64,000 nucleotides of DNA from Flavobacteriales bacterium (GTDB taxonomy: Bacteria; Bacteroidota; Bacteroidia; Flavobacteriales_C; GCA-002722245): the NCBI GenBank assembly GCA_002722245.1, contig PBLA01000029.1:22049-86048 (forward strand). The letters run 5' to 3'. How positions within the stretch are numbered: the stretch's first letter is position 1; each line of letters opens with the position of its first letter. Both the position numbers and the translations under genes were made by a program. This document shows, piece by piece, positions 15,909 through 25,431 of the stretch. The notes beneath the pieces are model-generated. The model did not search any database. It saw only the letters and a program-made list of their open reading frames with translations, and was not told where the DNA came from.

Positions 15909-18299
15909 TTATTTAGATTGTGTTACTGCGATTTTATTAGAATGCGTAATCCCCGATTTGTTTGTGGTATTTACAATATATAAACCTCCTTTTAAATTTT
16001 GATTGAATGAGATATTTTTCTCTTTTGGAATCCCGCTGTATACTAGCTTTCCACCCAGGTCAAAGACTTCAATGTTTTGGATGACAAAATTAGCAGATAC
16101 ATGAATTAAACCTTCTTCAAATAAAATAGATACGTTATCGTCACTTTGAGTCAATTGGTCATGCACACTAACGGATGAAGTTTCTAAATCCTGAGCATAT
16201 AATCCCGTGGAAGTACCCACTAAAAGTTCATCATAAAAAAGCACATTGATCTCTATTCCTGCAGGGTAGGAGTAAGCTAAACTCCACGTGAGTGGGGAAG
16301 AAACAGGACATGTATAAATTTTTTCATCAATTGCCATGAAAATATAATTGTCTCCTACTGTAATGGCTGTTGAAAATCCATTGTCAGAACTTGGTCCGGG
16401 GTAGTTGCTGCTCCATGTACCTGCTGTAATATCTTTGAAAATGACATTGTTTACTGGAAGAAGTCCAGGATCCCTGTATAGAACAATTAATGTGTCTCTC
16501 GCTATGTTCATTTCCAAATCGATAATATTATCGGTTGCACCAAATGCTGATGAGTGAGTTACAGTCCAAGAACTTGAAGATAATTCTGCTCTGTAAACTC
16601 CATAAGCACCTGTAGTTAATGGGTCAGACTCAACTCCAATATAAGCAACAATGTTACCCCCCTCTTCGGTAAGTTCAATGTCCATAACATCCAAATCCTC
16701 TCCTGTCGAGGTTTCAACTAACAGAAGTTGATCCCAAGTATTTCCTCCGTCTAAACTGTAGAAGGCTCCCCCTTTGTTACTATAGTCTTGTGAGAATCCA
16801 GCCAATACTACATTGCGATCATATTTTGAGATGGCAACAACATTACATTTTGTATTGATTCTGTTAAAGTTGTATGGACTTGATTCTGGGGTAAAAACTC
16901 TTTCCCAACCATCATCCATTCCGGTTGAAGTTCCGCCATTGGTAGTTCTGTACACCCTTTGGTTTCCAACAAATACGGTGTTGTGATCAAATGTATCTAC
17001 AGCAACCGAAAGGTATGGGGAACCGTCTGAATCAGGGAAAGATGGAGAATGCCATGTTTCACTTGCTGTATTGTAATTTTCTACTTTTCGAATCCCGGAT
17101 TTGGATGCTACCCAACCAATTGAGAAGTCTGGATTCATATCAATATCATTTACTTGTACAGCTTCAATCCCTTCGTTCCAACCAAAGATGCTATCGCCTT
17201 CACTGGTAGAGAATCCAAACCCAATGTTAGTAGTATGATATTTAAGATCATTTACCAAAGGGTCGGAAAGTGTTTTTCCATCGTTGGCTCGATTTAAATT
17301 CCCTATATACACTGTGCCTGGGTTGTTCCAATTACCCATGTTTGAGGTATCGGTTAAAAACAGGTTTCCACAAAATAGGTTTCGTGATCCCGATAAATCA
17401 TCAATAATAATATTGGATCCAACCACCCCGCCAATCGGACCAGGGCCATTCATGAATTCATAATCCCAATTGAAACCATTGTCTGTAGACCATGCAATTC
17501 TTCGATCAGTATCGGTGGGAGAATCTAAAGGAGGTTGACCAGCAACATAAATTGTACCATCATCCGCAATTCCAGTAGTTCGCCAATCGGCATTCGCTAC
17601 AATTGGAGCTGCACTTACAGCGGATGCTATCGGAGAACTATTTGTCATTCCATTAAATGGATCCATTATCATTTGCCTTTGTGGGTTCGTTCCTCTGTCA
17701 AATAAATGGAGTTGGTTGTCTACTGGAGAAATAAGAAGTTGAGGAGGGTCATTAAATCGTTTCAATAAGCTAAACCCATTTGTTGAGGTGAAATTCCCTA
17801 ATGCGTCAATCGGTCCAAATTCAAGTGTATCATTTCCTCCTGCAATTAAATTATTTTTCACTAAACACATCGTGTCGTTTTGAATGATAAACGCCTTTAC
17901 CAAGTCACTTACTAAACTGGCGGAAGAGGCGGTCAAACCGGTTTTATAAACTGAACCATTCGTCAAAAAGAATAAGGTGTTGCTTTGTTGGTGAATTTCA
18001 ATGTTTTCAACATGAGAACCATAGCCATCATCACTACCGGCACTTTCTAATACAGAGAAGCTCAGATTATTTCTACTGCTCCCTCTATAAGCCTTTGCTA
18101 AAAATATGGAGTTTGGGCTTTCGGTAGATATGGCTACGTAAATTGAATCGGTGTCAAATTCCCAGGACTCGATATCAAGTATTTGTCCACCGTATACCCC
18201 TTCTGCAACAGGGGTTGATAAGGTTTGTGAACTAACGGTTAGTGTGGATGAAAACACACACGTGGATAAGAGCAGTTTCGCTAGATTTCTTTTGATCAT
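15909..18299 (-). CDS. T9SS-exported beta-propeller (BNR/sortilin-like) protein
   Basis: A 796-residue protein with a signal peptide (RNLAKLLLSTCVFSSTLTVSSQ) and a type A T9SS sorting tail over the last ~75 residues (NIEVFDLGGKLVYSG...LKGGLYIVNTT...HSNKIAVTQSK). The body contains repeated strands with Asp/Trp turns such as RRIAWSTDNGFNWDYEF, RTTNGGTSTGMDDGWERVF and YSLDGGNTWDQLLL. These S-x-D-x-G-x-x-W boxes are bacterial neuraminidase/sortilin-type repeats of a beta-propeller. No sialidase Arg triad or catalytic signature was recognised. It lies 159 bp downstream of the beta-glucan operon, with a weak hairpin between, so it may be a separate transcript. Its ligand is unknown. Confidence 0.85.
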   Translation of the reverse strand: MIKRNLAKLLLSTCVFSSTLTVSSQTLSTPVAEGVYGGQILDIESWEFDTDSIYVAISTESPNSIFLAKAYRGSSRNNLSFSVLESAGSDDGYGSHVENIEIHQQSNTLFFLTNGSVYKTGLTASSASLVSDLVKAFIIQNDTMCLVKNNLIAGGNDTLEFGPIDALGNFTSTNGFSLLKRFNDPPQLLISPVDNQLHLFDRGTNPQRQMIMDPFNGMTNSSPIASAVSAAPIVANADWRTTGIADDGTIYVAGQPPLDSPTDTDRRIAWSTDNGFNWDYEFMNGPGPIGGVVGSNIIIDDLSGSRNLFCGNLFLTDTSNMGNWNNPGTVYIGNLNRANDGKTLSDPLVNDLKYHTTNIGFGFSTSEGDSIFGWNEGIEAVQVNDIDMNPDFSIGWVASKSGIRKVENYNTASETWHSPSFPDSDGSPYLSVAVDTFDHNTVFVGNQRVYRTTNGGTSTGMDDGWERVFTPESSPYNFNRINTKCNVVAISKYDRNVVLAGFSQDYSNKGGAFYSLDGGNTWDQLLLVETSTGEDLDVMDIELTEEGGNIVAYIGVESDPLTTGAYGVYRAELSSSSWTVTHSSAFGATDNIIDLEMNIARDTLIVLYRDPGLLPVNNVIFKDITAGTWSSNYPGPSSDNGFSTAITVGDNYIFMAIDEKIYTCPVSSPLTWSLAYSYPAGIEINVLFYDELLVGTSTGLYAQDLETSSVSVHDQLTQSDDNVSILFEEGLIHVSANFVIQNIEVFDLGGKLVYSGIPKEKNISFNQNLKGGLYIVNTTNKSGITHSNKIAVTQSK

Positions 18300-18345
18300 T
18301 TTAAATAGTTTTTAAGTTCGCCGAAGAGTGTTGTGTAGTAATAAA

Positions 18346-18370
18346 CCCTTCATTTAGTTGTTCTGAAGGG
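18346..18370 (-). terminator. Weak hairpin after the GH158-like gene
   Basis: 7-bp stem CCCTTCA / TGAAGGG with an 11-nt loop; only a short TTTAT follows on the minus strand. It could mark the end of the beta-glucan operon. Confidence 0.3.
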
Positions 18371-18458
18371 CTTTTACTGTTTAATTTAAATAAAGTTGCG
18401 TTTAATTGTGTTTTTTTGGCGACGAATTTTAAATAGGGATGAGTTCAAGTGGATATTC

Positions 18459-19724
18459 TTATTTTATTTTGAAAGGAATGTTTCCGGTTGCAACATTGCC
18501 ATACCCATCTTTTGCAAAAAGGAAAAGTCGATATTCACCTGATCTGTGGATTGAAAAATGAACCGTGTTTTTTTGAGTGTCTGATTTTTTAAAAATACCC
18601 ATTAAAGGTTGTGGAGCCCGTTCTTTATCACCTCCTGTTTTCTTATCTGTGCTTTCGGGAATGATTTGCCACTGGTAATAAATGTGATCTCCATCGGGAT
18701 CATGAATGGTAACAAAAGCCTCTATTTCTCTTCCTTTTTCAATGGTAATATTGTCTTTGGCCTCCTTTTTTTGGAGGTGAAAGTTTTTTATACTTGGTGC
18801 TTTGTTTTTTGGGTCTTTACCAGTCCAACCCTTGATCATCACATCCATTACCTCAGTTTCCTCTCCCTCTTCGGTGAACAGGCTAAACCATGTGGAGGTT
18901 GTTTCTTGTTTTTGTCCCCATAAAAAAACATAAGATCCTAAACACTTGGAAGAGTCACTTTGTATACTATACATACTTTTTTGATATGTAACGGCTTTTT
19001 GACTACTTGTTTCTTCAATGGCAGCCCCCCAGCTTGTTTGGGCAACTTCCCACCACCCATAAGGACCCCATTCGGCAATAATATAAGGCTTTTCCCAACC
19101 ATACATATCCATCGCATCTTTAATGTATGAAATGTTCCCATAGGTATTGATTCCTAGAATGTCGAGGCTAGGTGTATATTGCTGAATTAGTTTTATTTCA
19201 GCCACGTCTAATCCTGCTGTAACAATCATTGTAGGATGGTTAGGATCTTCTTCTTTAACTATTTTACACACTTCCTCCATATGTTTCCAAACATCGAAAT
19301 TCGTATAATTTAAATCCATTTCATTTCCTATTCCCCAAATTAAAATTGATGGATCATTTTTGTATTTTCTTACGGTTGATCGAACCATTTCAAGTTGTGC
19401 TTCAAGTGCTTGTTTATTAGAATAATCAAATCCCTGACGTTCTTGGCCAATCCAAATTCCAAAGCAAACCATTAAATCATATTTTTTTGCATCACTTAAA
19501 ATTTGATCTGTGTTGGCATCTACTCCCCATGTTCTTATGGAGTTTCCTCCATATGCTTTTAACTTCTTGAGATTTTCAGTTCCTCCGGCACCCTTGATGT
19601 AAAAAGGCACGCCATCTTTTATAAGTTGGTACCCTTTAGGTGTAGTTCGAACTTCAACTTTAGATCCAAAAGAGATAAAAGGCAAGAGAATAAGTACGAT
19701 GTATAGAAATAAACGGGTATGCAT
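18459..19724 (-). CDS. Clan GH-A TIM-barrel glycoside hydrolase with C-terminal Ig-like domain, GH158/GH2-like
   Basis: A ~421-residue exported hydrolase. I place the start at the ATG at 19724, 19 bp after the GH16 stop and just before the signal peptide HTRLFLYIVLILLPFISFG; a longer frame from 19769 would overlap GH16. The TIM-barrel part shows GGNSIRTWGV, then WGIGNEMD with the acid/base Glu (E135) and IIAEWGPYG with the nucleophile Glu (E218). Residues ~310-420 form an Ig/cadherin-like domain (IHDPDGDHIYYQWQI...SGEYRLFLFAKDGYGN). A barrel plus Ig domain beside GH16 and GH3 resembles the Bacteroides uniformis beta-1,3-glucan locus with its GH158 endo-glucanase. The family assignment is inference; GH2-type or GH5-like is the alternative. 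Confidence 0.75.
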   Translation of the reverse strand: MHTRLFLYIVLILLPFISFGSKVEVRTTPKGYQLIKDGVPFYIKGAGGTENLKKLKAYGGNSIRTWGVDANTDQILSDAKKYDLMVCFGIWIGQERQGFDYSNKQALEAQLEMVRSTVRKYKNDPSILIWGIGNEMDLNYTNFDVWKHMEEVCKIVKEEDPNHPTMIVTAGLDVAEIKLIQQYTPSLDILGINTYGNISYIKDAMDMYGWEKPYIIAEWGPYGWWEVAQTSWGAAIEETSSQKAVTYQKSMYSIQSDSSKCLGSYVFLWGQKQETTSTWFSLFTEEGEETEVMDVMIKGWTGKDPKNKAPSIKNFHLQKKEAKDNITIEKGREIEAFVTIHDPDGDHIYYQWQIIPESTDKKTGGDKERAPQPLMGIFKKSDTQKNTVHFSIHRSGEYRLFLFAKDGYGNVATGNIPFKIK

Positions 19725-19743
19725 GGTATATTTTCTTTTTACA

Positions 19744-20544
19744 TTATTTTTTTTGATAAACTTTAACATAGTCTACTTCCATATACTTTGGAGACATTAA
19801 TGCAGCATGATCAATTTCACCACCTAAATTTCCTCCAACAGCAGTGTTTAATAGAATGTGGAATTCAGCATTAAAAGGCCAATTGTTTGCAATTTGTGGA
19901 TGACTACGCAAAATTCGATATGTTTCAGAATCATCCAAATACCAAATGATTTTATTTTCATCCCATTCAATACTGTAAACGTGAAAGTCTTTATCGTTAG
20001 CAAATTGTGTAGTTCCTCCTAAATATTGATGCTGATCAAAGTTATTGGCGAAATGAACAGTATTTAAGATTTCAAAAGGCTCGTTACCAATAAATTCCAT
20101 AATGTCAATTTCACCACTCATTGGCCAGTTTTCAGAGGGGTTGGTAGGTAAAAGCCAAAAGGCATGCCATAGTCCTTTTGCATCAGACATTCTAATAGAT
20201 GCCTCTATTTTTCCATGTTGAAAATCCGCTAGATTTTTGGTGCGAATTCTAGCTGAAGTGTAGTCATATCCGTTATATTCCTCGGCGACAGCTTTTATGA
20301 GTAATTTACCATTGGATACGCGTGCATTTTCTTTTTTATAATATTGTTGCTCATTATTTCCCCATCTCCAAAGCCCATATTGTGCTCCATCTCCAAGTTG
20401 AAATTCCCAATGATCAGTATTGATTTCTGAACCATTGAACTGATCTTCCCAAATAAGAGAATATTCCTTTACTTCAGGATCACTTTGATGACATGAATAA
20501 AGAAGAGTAATTAGTATTCCAAAGAAGATGTTTTTTGTATTCAA
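19744..20544 (-). CDS. GH16 endo-beta-1,3-glucanase (laminarinase-like) lipoprotein
   Basis: A 266-residue lipoprotein with lipobox LLYSC (C18). The GH16 beta-jellyroll catalytic motif is GEIDIMEF, with E145 (nucleophile), D147 and E150 (acid/base) in the bulged E-x-D-x-x-E form typical of laminarinases. Flanking conserved segments are GLWRWGNNEQQYY, WHAFWLLP and a C-terminal HILLNTAVGGNLGG. No accessory binding module is fused; binding modules are encoded separately next door. It should cut internal beta-1,3 links in laminarin-type glucans at the outer membrane. It lies 4 bp after the T9SS two-module protein. Specificity for beta-1,3 versus mixed-linkage glucan is not proven by sequence. Confidence 0.93.
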   Translation of the reverse strand: MNTKNIFFGILITLLYSCHQSDPEVKEYSLIWEDQFNGSEINTDHWEFQLGDGAQYGLWRWGNNEQQYYKKENARVSNGKLLIKAVAEEYNGYDYTSARIRTKNLADFQHGKIEASIRMSDAKGLWHAFWLLPTNPSENWPMSGEIDIMEFIGNEPFEILNTVHFANNFDQHQYLGGTTQFANDKDFHVYSIEWDENKIIWYLDDSETYRILRSHPQIANNWPFNAEFHILLNTAVGGNLGGEIDHAALMSPKYMEVDYVKVYQKK

Positions 20545-20548
20545 ACTT

Positions 20549-21871
20549 TTATTTAATGATTTTATGAGTAAATGTTTGTTGATCAGTGGTAGACCCTTTA
20601 AGAAAATAAATTCCTGGAGAAAGATTCCCTGTATTTATGTAAATTTTATTTTTTCCTCCTTTTACTTCGAGTACTTTTTTCCCATCATGTGTAAACAGTG
20701 TAACTCGTTCAAAACGAATGTTGTTTTTTGCTTCAATTGTAATTCGTTCAGAATATCGGGAAGGATTGGGATACACATTCACTTTGTGCGAATAATCAAG
20801 TGTTCGGGAAGCGTGTGATTGAAGTGGCGAAAAGATAAAGTTATCGATGTAAATTGAATCTTCACTTTCTTCAGCAGGATTAAGTAAAAAAACAAATTTC
20901 TCCACAGTCTCCGAAGGGGAAATGGTACTTAAATCCATCCAAAATGTATTCCAGTCATCAGTAGACTCTGTAATAAATTTGCCTTCTACAAGATCATCTC
21001 CGTTTTCATTTTGGAAAATAAGAAAGAATTCGGTTGGAGCATTAGGGTCATATAAATCGAATGTTGAAGTTTGATAAATGTCAGTGGTAAAAGATGGTTT
21101 TACAGCTCCTCCAAATGCACCATCCTCCACGGTGATCCATTTTTTAAATTTCCCACATTTATTTGAACCATTTGCTCCTGATTTCATTGGATTATCAACT
21201 ACCGTGAAATCACCATTTGAAAAATCAAACGAAACATTGCGATGACAATCAAAATTATCGCCTATTGAATCGATTGGTTCAACCTCCTCGCAAGGGTCTT
21301 TAAATTCGGGCCCCATAATATTATCGATATAGAAAACATCACTTGTGTAATTCCCTGGATTGAATAATATTACCATCTGATCTACATTTAAATTAGATAC
21401 AGTTGGATCGGGCTGGAGATCAAATTTAAAGGTTAATTTCTCCCACTCTCCTGACCCTGATGTTGTATCGAGGTAAACGCTATGCCTACCTGTAGGATAA
21501 TTTGAGGGCTGGGCATCTGTTTTATTTTCAAGTGTGATTTGTACGGTTACCGAAACGTCTGTTTTGACATACATGGACATTGTTTTATTTCCGCTTAAAT
21601 AATCCGATAAATCATTCATAAAATCAGAAGGCTCTATGAGTATAACATCATATGGAACGGCAATATTCCTGGTATATTTGGCACATGTTAATGAGGTGTT
21701 CAAGCCAGTGGTGTCTGGGTTGGATAGGTTGCGCTCATACACACCATTGATAAATCCATAGCCAACATTAGCAGTAGCTTCAAAATCATCATAAAGTTGT
21801 TGAGATGTTGCTAATAGGGGAGAAAAGATCAAAAGCACTAGAATTGGAATTAATTTATACATGTTAAACAT
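20549..21871 (-). CDS. T9SS-exported protein with two jelly-roll (CBM-like) modules
   Basis: A 440-residue secreted protein: signal peptide KLIPILVLLIFSPLLATSQQ, two related beta-sandwich modules (about 25-190 and 205-350) and a type A T9SS sorting tail from about 365 (KVNVYPNPSRYSERITIEA...LSPGIYFLKG...FTHKIIK). Both modules end in the same way (VFYIDNIMGP and SIYIDNFIFSP), and both carry a W/F-x-x-hydrophobic strand followed by FLLNPAE/ILFNPGN. They resemble CBM11/CIA30-like jelly rolls and have no catalytic motif. In the middle of a beta-glucan operon, the protein is most likely a surface or released glucan-binding protein. The ligand is inferred. Confidence 0.82.
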   Translation of the reverse strand: MFNMYKLIPILVLLIFSPLLATSQQLYDDFEATANVGYGFINGVYERNLSNPDTTGLNTSLTCAKYTRNIAVPYDVILIEPSDFMNDLSDYLSGNKTMSMYVKTDVSVTVQITLENKTDAQPSNYPTGRHSVYLDTTSGSGEWEKLTFKFDLQPDPTVSNLNVDQMVILFNPGNYTSDVFYIDNIMGPEFKDPCEEVEPIDSIGDNFDCHRNVSFDFSNGDFTVVDNPMKSGANGSNKCGKFKKWITVEDGAFGGAVKPSFTTDIYQTSTFDLYDPNAPTEFFLIFQNENGDDLVEGKFITESTDDWNTFWMDLSTISPSETVEKFVFLLNPAEESEDSIYIDNFIFSPLQSHASRTLDYSHKVNVYPNPSRYSERITIEAKNNIRFERVTLFTHDGKKVLEVKGGKNKIYINTGNLSPGIYFLKGSTTDQQTFTHKIIK

Positions 21872-21946
21872 CTTTAATAGATTATACCATAATATGAAGA
21901 TTATTGAAAATACCCTTATTGATGTAAAAGGATAATAATCACCTTC

Positions 21947-24277
21947 TTAATGAACTGATTTTGAGCCTAAATGGTTTTGCTTTTTATCAAAAACTTCAAA
22001 GTCAGCACTTAATTTTTCAACAGATATTTTAAAATCTCCGGGCTCTACCACCCATTTATTATCAATTCCAACAAATGCAAGTTCTGTCACCGGTATGGAT
22101 AATTGTATAGTCTTTCTTTCGAATCCTTTTGTATGTACTTTTTTAAATGCCCTTAATCGTTTAACAGAAGGTGTAATACTCGCGACTAAATCAGAACAAT
22201 AAACTTGTATTACCTCTTTTCCAGGCATTTTGGATTGATTTTCTAGAGTGACTTTAATGTATATGGTGTCATGTATTGAATAGCTTGATTTGTTTAAATG
22301 AAGATCAGAGTATTTGAATTTAGAATAGCTTAATCCATAACCAAAAGGCCATTGGGAGGAAGTTCCTTTAAACTTGAGGTCGTGCGCGTTTAAGGAGGAA
22401 GTTTGTCCAAGAAATCGATCTGTTTTTTCAGTATGTTTATGATCATATGGTATTAGTAATCCTTGGTATTTGGGGTAGGTGAAGGGGAGTTTTCCAGAGG
22501 GGTTGTTTTCCCCGAAAATAGTTTGAGCTAGGGCTGTTCCTCCCTCATTGCTGGGTAAATATCCTAACAGAATAGCTTCTGATAATGGTTCTATTTCTCG
22601 CATTAAACGCGGCCTTGAAGTGGTAGTTATAAGAATGATAGGAAGTCCTATTTGGCTTAATTCATGTACGAGTTGTTGTTGTGCATCAGGGAAATCAAGT
22701 GAATTTATATCTGCAGGGCCTTCTGCAGCGGGATCTTCCGAAAGACAAACAACAATAACATCGCATTTTTTTGCTTTTTCTACCGCGAGTTCAGTATTAA
22801 TATCAGTATCTAAAGTTGTTCCTTGAACATAGGTTATGTTTGATGATATGCTGGTGAGCGCTTCTTTTATTGTGAATTTTCCACCAGGGTTATATTTAGT
22901 TTCGTCTCCTTGCCAAGTGTATGTCCATCCGCCATTCAAGTAGTTCAATGAATGAGCTCCTGGACCTGTGAGTAGTATTTTGGTTGATGGACGGAGTGGA
23001 AGTATATCGTTTTTGTTTTTGACCAAAGTAATTGACTCTTTAGCCGCTTCTAGGCTTTTTTGCTGGTGCGCTTTGGAAGCAAATTTGGGATAGTCATTAA
23101 AGTTTGGAATAGGCGTTTTAAAGAGTCCTAATGTTTGTTTCATAGTCAGTATCCTGTGGACAGAGGAATCAATGCGCGACTCACTAATTTTCCCTTCCTC
23201 CACCAGCTCAATAAGTGCATCATTGAATGAGTAGTCATTTGGCGTCATGCTCATATCAATTCCTGCATTAATTGCGAGATATACAGCCTCTTTCATGTCT
23301 TTTGCAATATGATGATCTTTATAGAGCTTAATAATGTCTTCCCAATCCGTAAGAACCACACCTTTGAATCCCATTTCATGTCTTAAAATGTGGGTCAGAA
23401 GCATTCTATTGGCATGAACGGGTATACCGTTAACTTCGCCAGAGTTCACCATAATGCTTAACGCTCCCTCATTTATAGCTGATTGAAAAAGTGGTAAAAA
23501 ATACTCCCTTAAAACCCGTTCGGGGATCCATGCAGGTGTTCGGTCTTTTCCTGATAAAGGGAAACTGTATCCCACATAATGTTTTAAGCAGGCAGCAATT
23601 TTGTTTTTATTGGTAACATTTTCGCTTTGATAACCACGAACAAATGCTTTACCCATTGTTTTCCCTAAAAAAACATCCTCGCCAAAGGTTTCATAAAATC
23701 TTCCCCACAAGGGCTGTCTTCCTAAATCTAGTACAGGTGAAAAATTCCAAGGGATCCCTGAGGCAGCCACCTCATAAGCAGTAATCTCTGCCGCTTTTTC
23801 GACTAATTCTGGGTTCCATGTAGCTGCTAATCCTATTTGTTGAGGGAATAAGGTGGCATCAACAGTGTAATTTGCCCCATGGACGGCATCAATACCATAT
23901 ATAATTGGAATTTTACTACCCTCTGTTATCGCTTTGTTTTGGATACGCGTAATTATTTTCTTCCAATGGTCACGAGTAAATGGATACCCCGCTGCATTTA
24001 GAATTGAACCCACGTAATAAGAGTTAATGGCTTTGTCAAGTTTGTTTGCATCTATCTCATGAGGTTGTTGCAAATTGTAAATTTCTCCAGTAGAAATGAC
24101 ATCTAGGTTAATTTGGGTCATTTGACCTACTTTTTGCTTTAATGACATACGCTGAATAATGTCATTAATTTTCTTATCACTTCCTTGATTCTTATTTTCT
24201 TTCATGGCGTAAAAAGAACAGCAAATCATAGATGCTAAGACGCTAATGAATAATATTGTTTTAATTTTTAAATTCAT
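21947..24277 (-). CDS. GH3 beta-glucosidase
   Basis: A 776-residue glycoside hydrolase family 3 enzyme releasing glucose from the non-reducing ends of beta-gluco-oligosaccharides. The N-terminal barrel shows IIYGIDAVHGANY, AACLKHYVGYS and the nucleophile D311 in KGVVLTDWEDI. The alpha/beta sandwich domain follows (ITLVKNKNDILPL...LLTGPGA) and then a C-terminal fibronectin-like domain (SQWPFGYGLSYSKF, GKEVIQVYC). The signal region ISVLASMICCSF has two Cys but no clean lipobox, so a periplasmic location is as likely as a lipoprotein. Its start overlaps the preceding gene by 4 bp (ATGA), showing translational coupling. Confidence 0.95.
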   Translation of the reverse strand: MNLKIKTILFISVLASMICCSFYAMKENKNQGSDKKINDIIQRMSLKQKVGQMTQINLDVISTGEIYNLQQPHEIDANKLDKAINSYYVGSILNAAGYPFTRDHWKKIITRIQNKAITEGSKIPIIYGIDAVHGANYTVDATLFPQQIGLAATWNPELVEKAAEITAYEVAASGIPWNFSPVLDLGRQPLWGRFYETFGEDVFLGKTMGKAFVRGYQSENVTNKNKIAACLKHYVGYSFPLSGKDRTPAWIPERVLREYFLPLFQSAINEGALSIMVNSGEVNGIPVHANRMLLTHILRHEMGFKGVVLTDWEDIIKLYKDHHIAKDMKEAVYLAINAGIDMSMTPNDYSFNDALIELVEEGKISESRIDSSVHRILTMKQTLGLFKTPIPNFNDYPKFASKAHQQKSLEAAKESITLVKNKNDILPLRPSTKILLTGPGAHSLNYLNGGWTYTWQGDETKYNPGGKFTIKEALTSISSNITYVQGTTLDTDINTELAVEKAKKCDVIVVCLSEDPAAEGPADINSLDFPDAQQQLVHELSQIGLPIILITTTSRPRLMREIEPLSEAILLGYLPSNEGGTALAQTIFGENNPSGKLPFTYPKYQGLLIPYDHKHTEKTDRFLGQTSSLNAHDLKFKGTSSQWPFGYGLSYSKFKYSDLHLNKSSYSIHDTIYIKVTLENQSKMPGKEVIQVYCSDLVASITPSVKRLRAFKKVHTKGFERKTIQLSIPVTELAFVGIDNKWVVEPGDFKISVEKLSADFEVFDKKQNHLGSKSVH

Positions 24278-25431
24278 ATGCTCACCAATTTAATATCATC
24301 CAGACATATTTTTCCCCTCTTCACTCCTTTAAACTTGAGTTGTTTAATTTGATCCATTATAACGCCTTTTTCTTGAAGTTTAAACAGTTTAAGAGGGATG
24401 CGTATAAAAATCCAATCATCAGAAGATGTGTAATTGCTTGCGTTAATTGGAATGCTTGAATAATGTCCGCTATAATCTTCAATAATCATTTGGAATTCAG
24501 AATCAGGGGAGAGTTTGGCATTGAATTGAATTGTACACTCTTCGGTTAATCCCCGCCAGTTTATTTGATACCAGTCATTCCAGTTTATTCCCCATTCAGC
24601 CCAGTTGCACTCTGTTGTTTGATAATTCCATTCAATAAATTGATTACCCAATGTGTCTGATCGTTCATGAAGAGAATGGCATTTTTTTTCGCCAGTTCCC
24701 CAACCTCTTTTTGTCAGCATTCCTTCTTCATAAATCACTTGGGGTGTTTTGCCTTTGGGCTTTAGAGCGTCTACTTCATTTAGAAGATGCTGGTATTGGA
24801 GCGTATCGAAATCAATCAATTCAATTTCGTCAATGTAAAAATCTCCAGATCCTTCAAGCTGAAACTTTAATTGTTTAATGGATGATAAGTCAACATCATC
24901 ATTTTCTACTTCATCACCTATTGGGAAATGCCATAGTGGGACAATAATCTGAGTCCAGGTGGTATCAATTGTTAATCCTTTCAAGTATTTTTTACTATCG
25001 AGAAAAAGATACGATCCTCCCCCTGCAAAATCCTCTAGTGCAAGTACAATTGGAATACCATTTACCTTATTTGAAGGTGTTTTAACAAACATACTTATGG
25101 CTTTTTTGTGGATGTATTGCTTTACGTTGGTTGGTATCCAGTTATTAAAACTATTTCCAAACCCTAACCATTCACAATTCGTTGATTTAGTCCATGTCAA
25201 CTTTATAGATGAATTTCCTTTGTAAGCCGTTTCATTAGTGACTGAAAAATCACCACAATTGGATAATGAACTCCATAGGGTTCCTTTGGCATCAGAAAAT
25301 ACAACTTGCTTTGTTGCTTTGTCCAATATTGGTTTTTTGAATTCATCATACAAGGCTATCTTTTCGAATTGAAGAGAACAAGACGAAATAATAAGCATAC
25401 TGAGTAATATGGATAAATAATTTCTTCTCAC
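24274..25431 (-). CDS. Lipoprotein with two tandem jelly-roll modules, probable glycan-binding protein
   Basis: A 385-residue lipoprotein (LIISSC, C18). It consists of two related modules, about 40-205 and 225-385. Each begins with a conserved aromatic patch (NCEWLGFGNSFNNWIP and ECNWAEWGINWNDWYQI) and ends with a strand of the type FYIDEIELIDF / ICLDDIKLVSI preceded by IKQLKFQLEG / IKQLKFKGV. This is a clear internal duplication. Solvent-facing Trp/Tyr repeats of this kind are typical of carbohydrate-binding jelly rolls. No acidic surface-export signal follows the Cys, so it may face the periplasm. It is coupled by 4-bp overlaps to genes on both sides. No named family is assigned. Confidence 0.78.
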   Translation of the reverse strand: MRRNYLSILLSMLIISSCSLQFEKIALYDEFKKPILDKATKQVVFSDAKGTLWSSLSNCGDFSVTNETAYKGNSSIKLTWTKSTNCEWLGFGNSFNNWIPTNVKQYIHKKAISMFVKTPSNKVNGIPIVLALEDFAGGGSYLFLDSKKYLKGLTIDTTWTQIIVPLWHFPIGDEVENDDVDLSSIKQLKFQLEGSGDFYIDEIELIDFDTLQYQHLLNEVDALKPKGKTPQVIYEEGMLTKRGWGTGEKKCHSLHERSDTLGNQFIEWNYQTTECNWAEWGINWNDWYQINWRGLTEECTIQFNAKLSPDSEFQMIIEDYSGHYSSIPINASNYTSSDDWIFIRIPLKLFKLQEKGVIMDQIKQLKFKGVKRGKICLDDIKLVSI

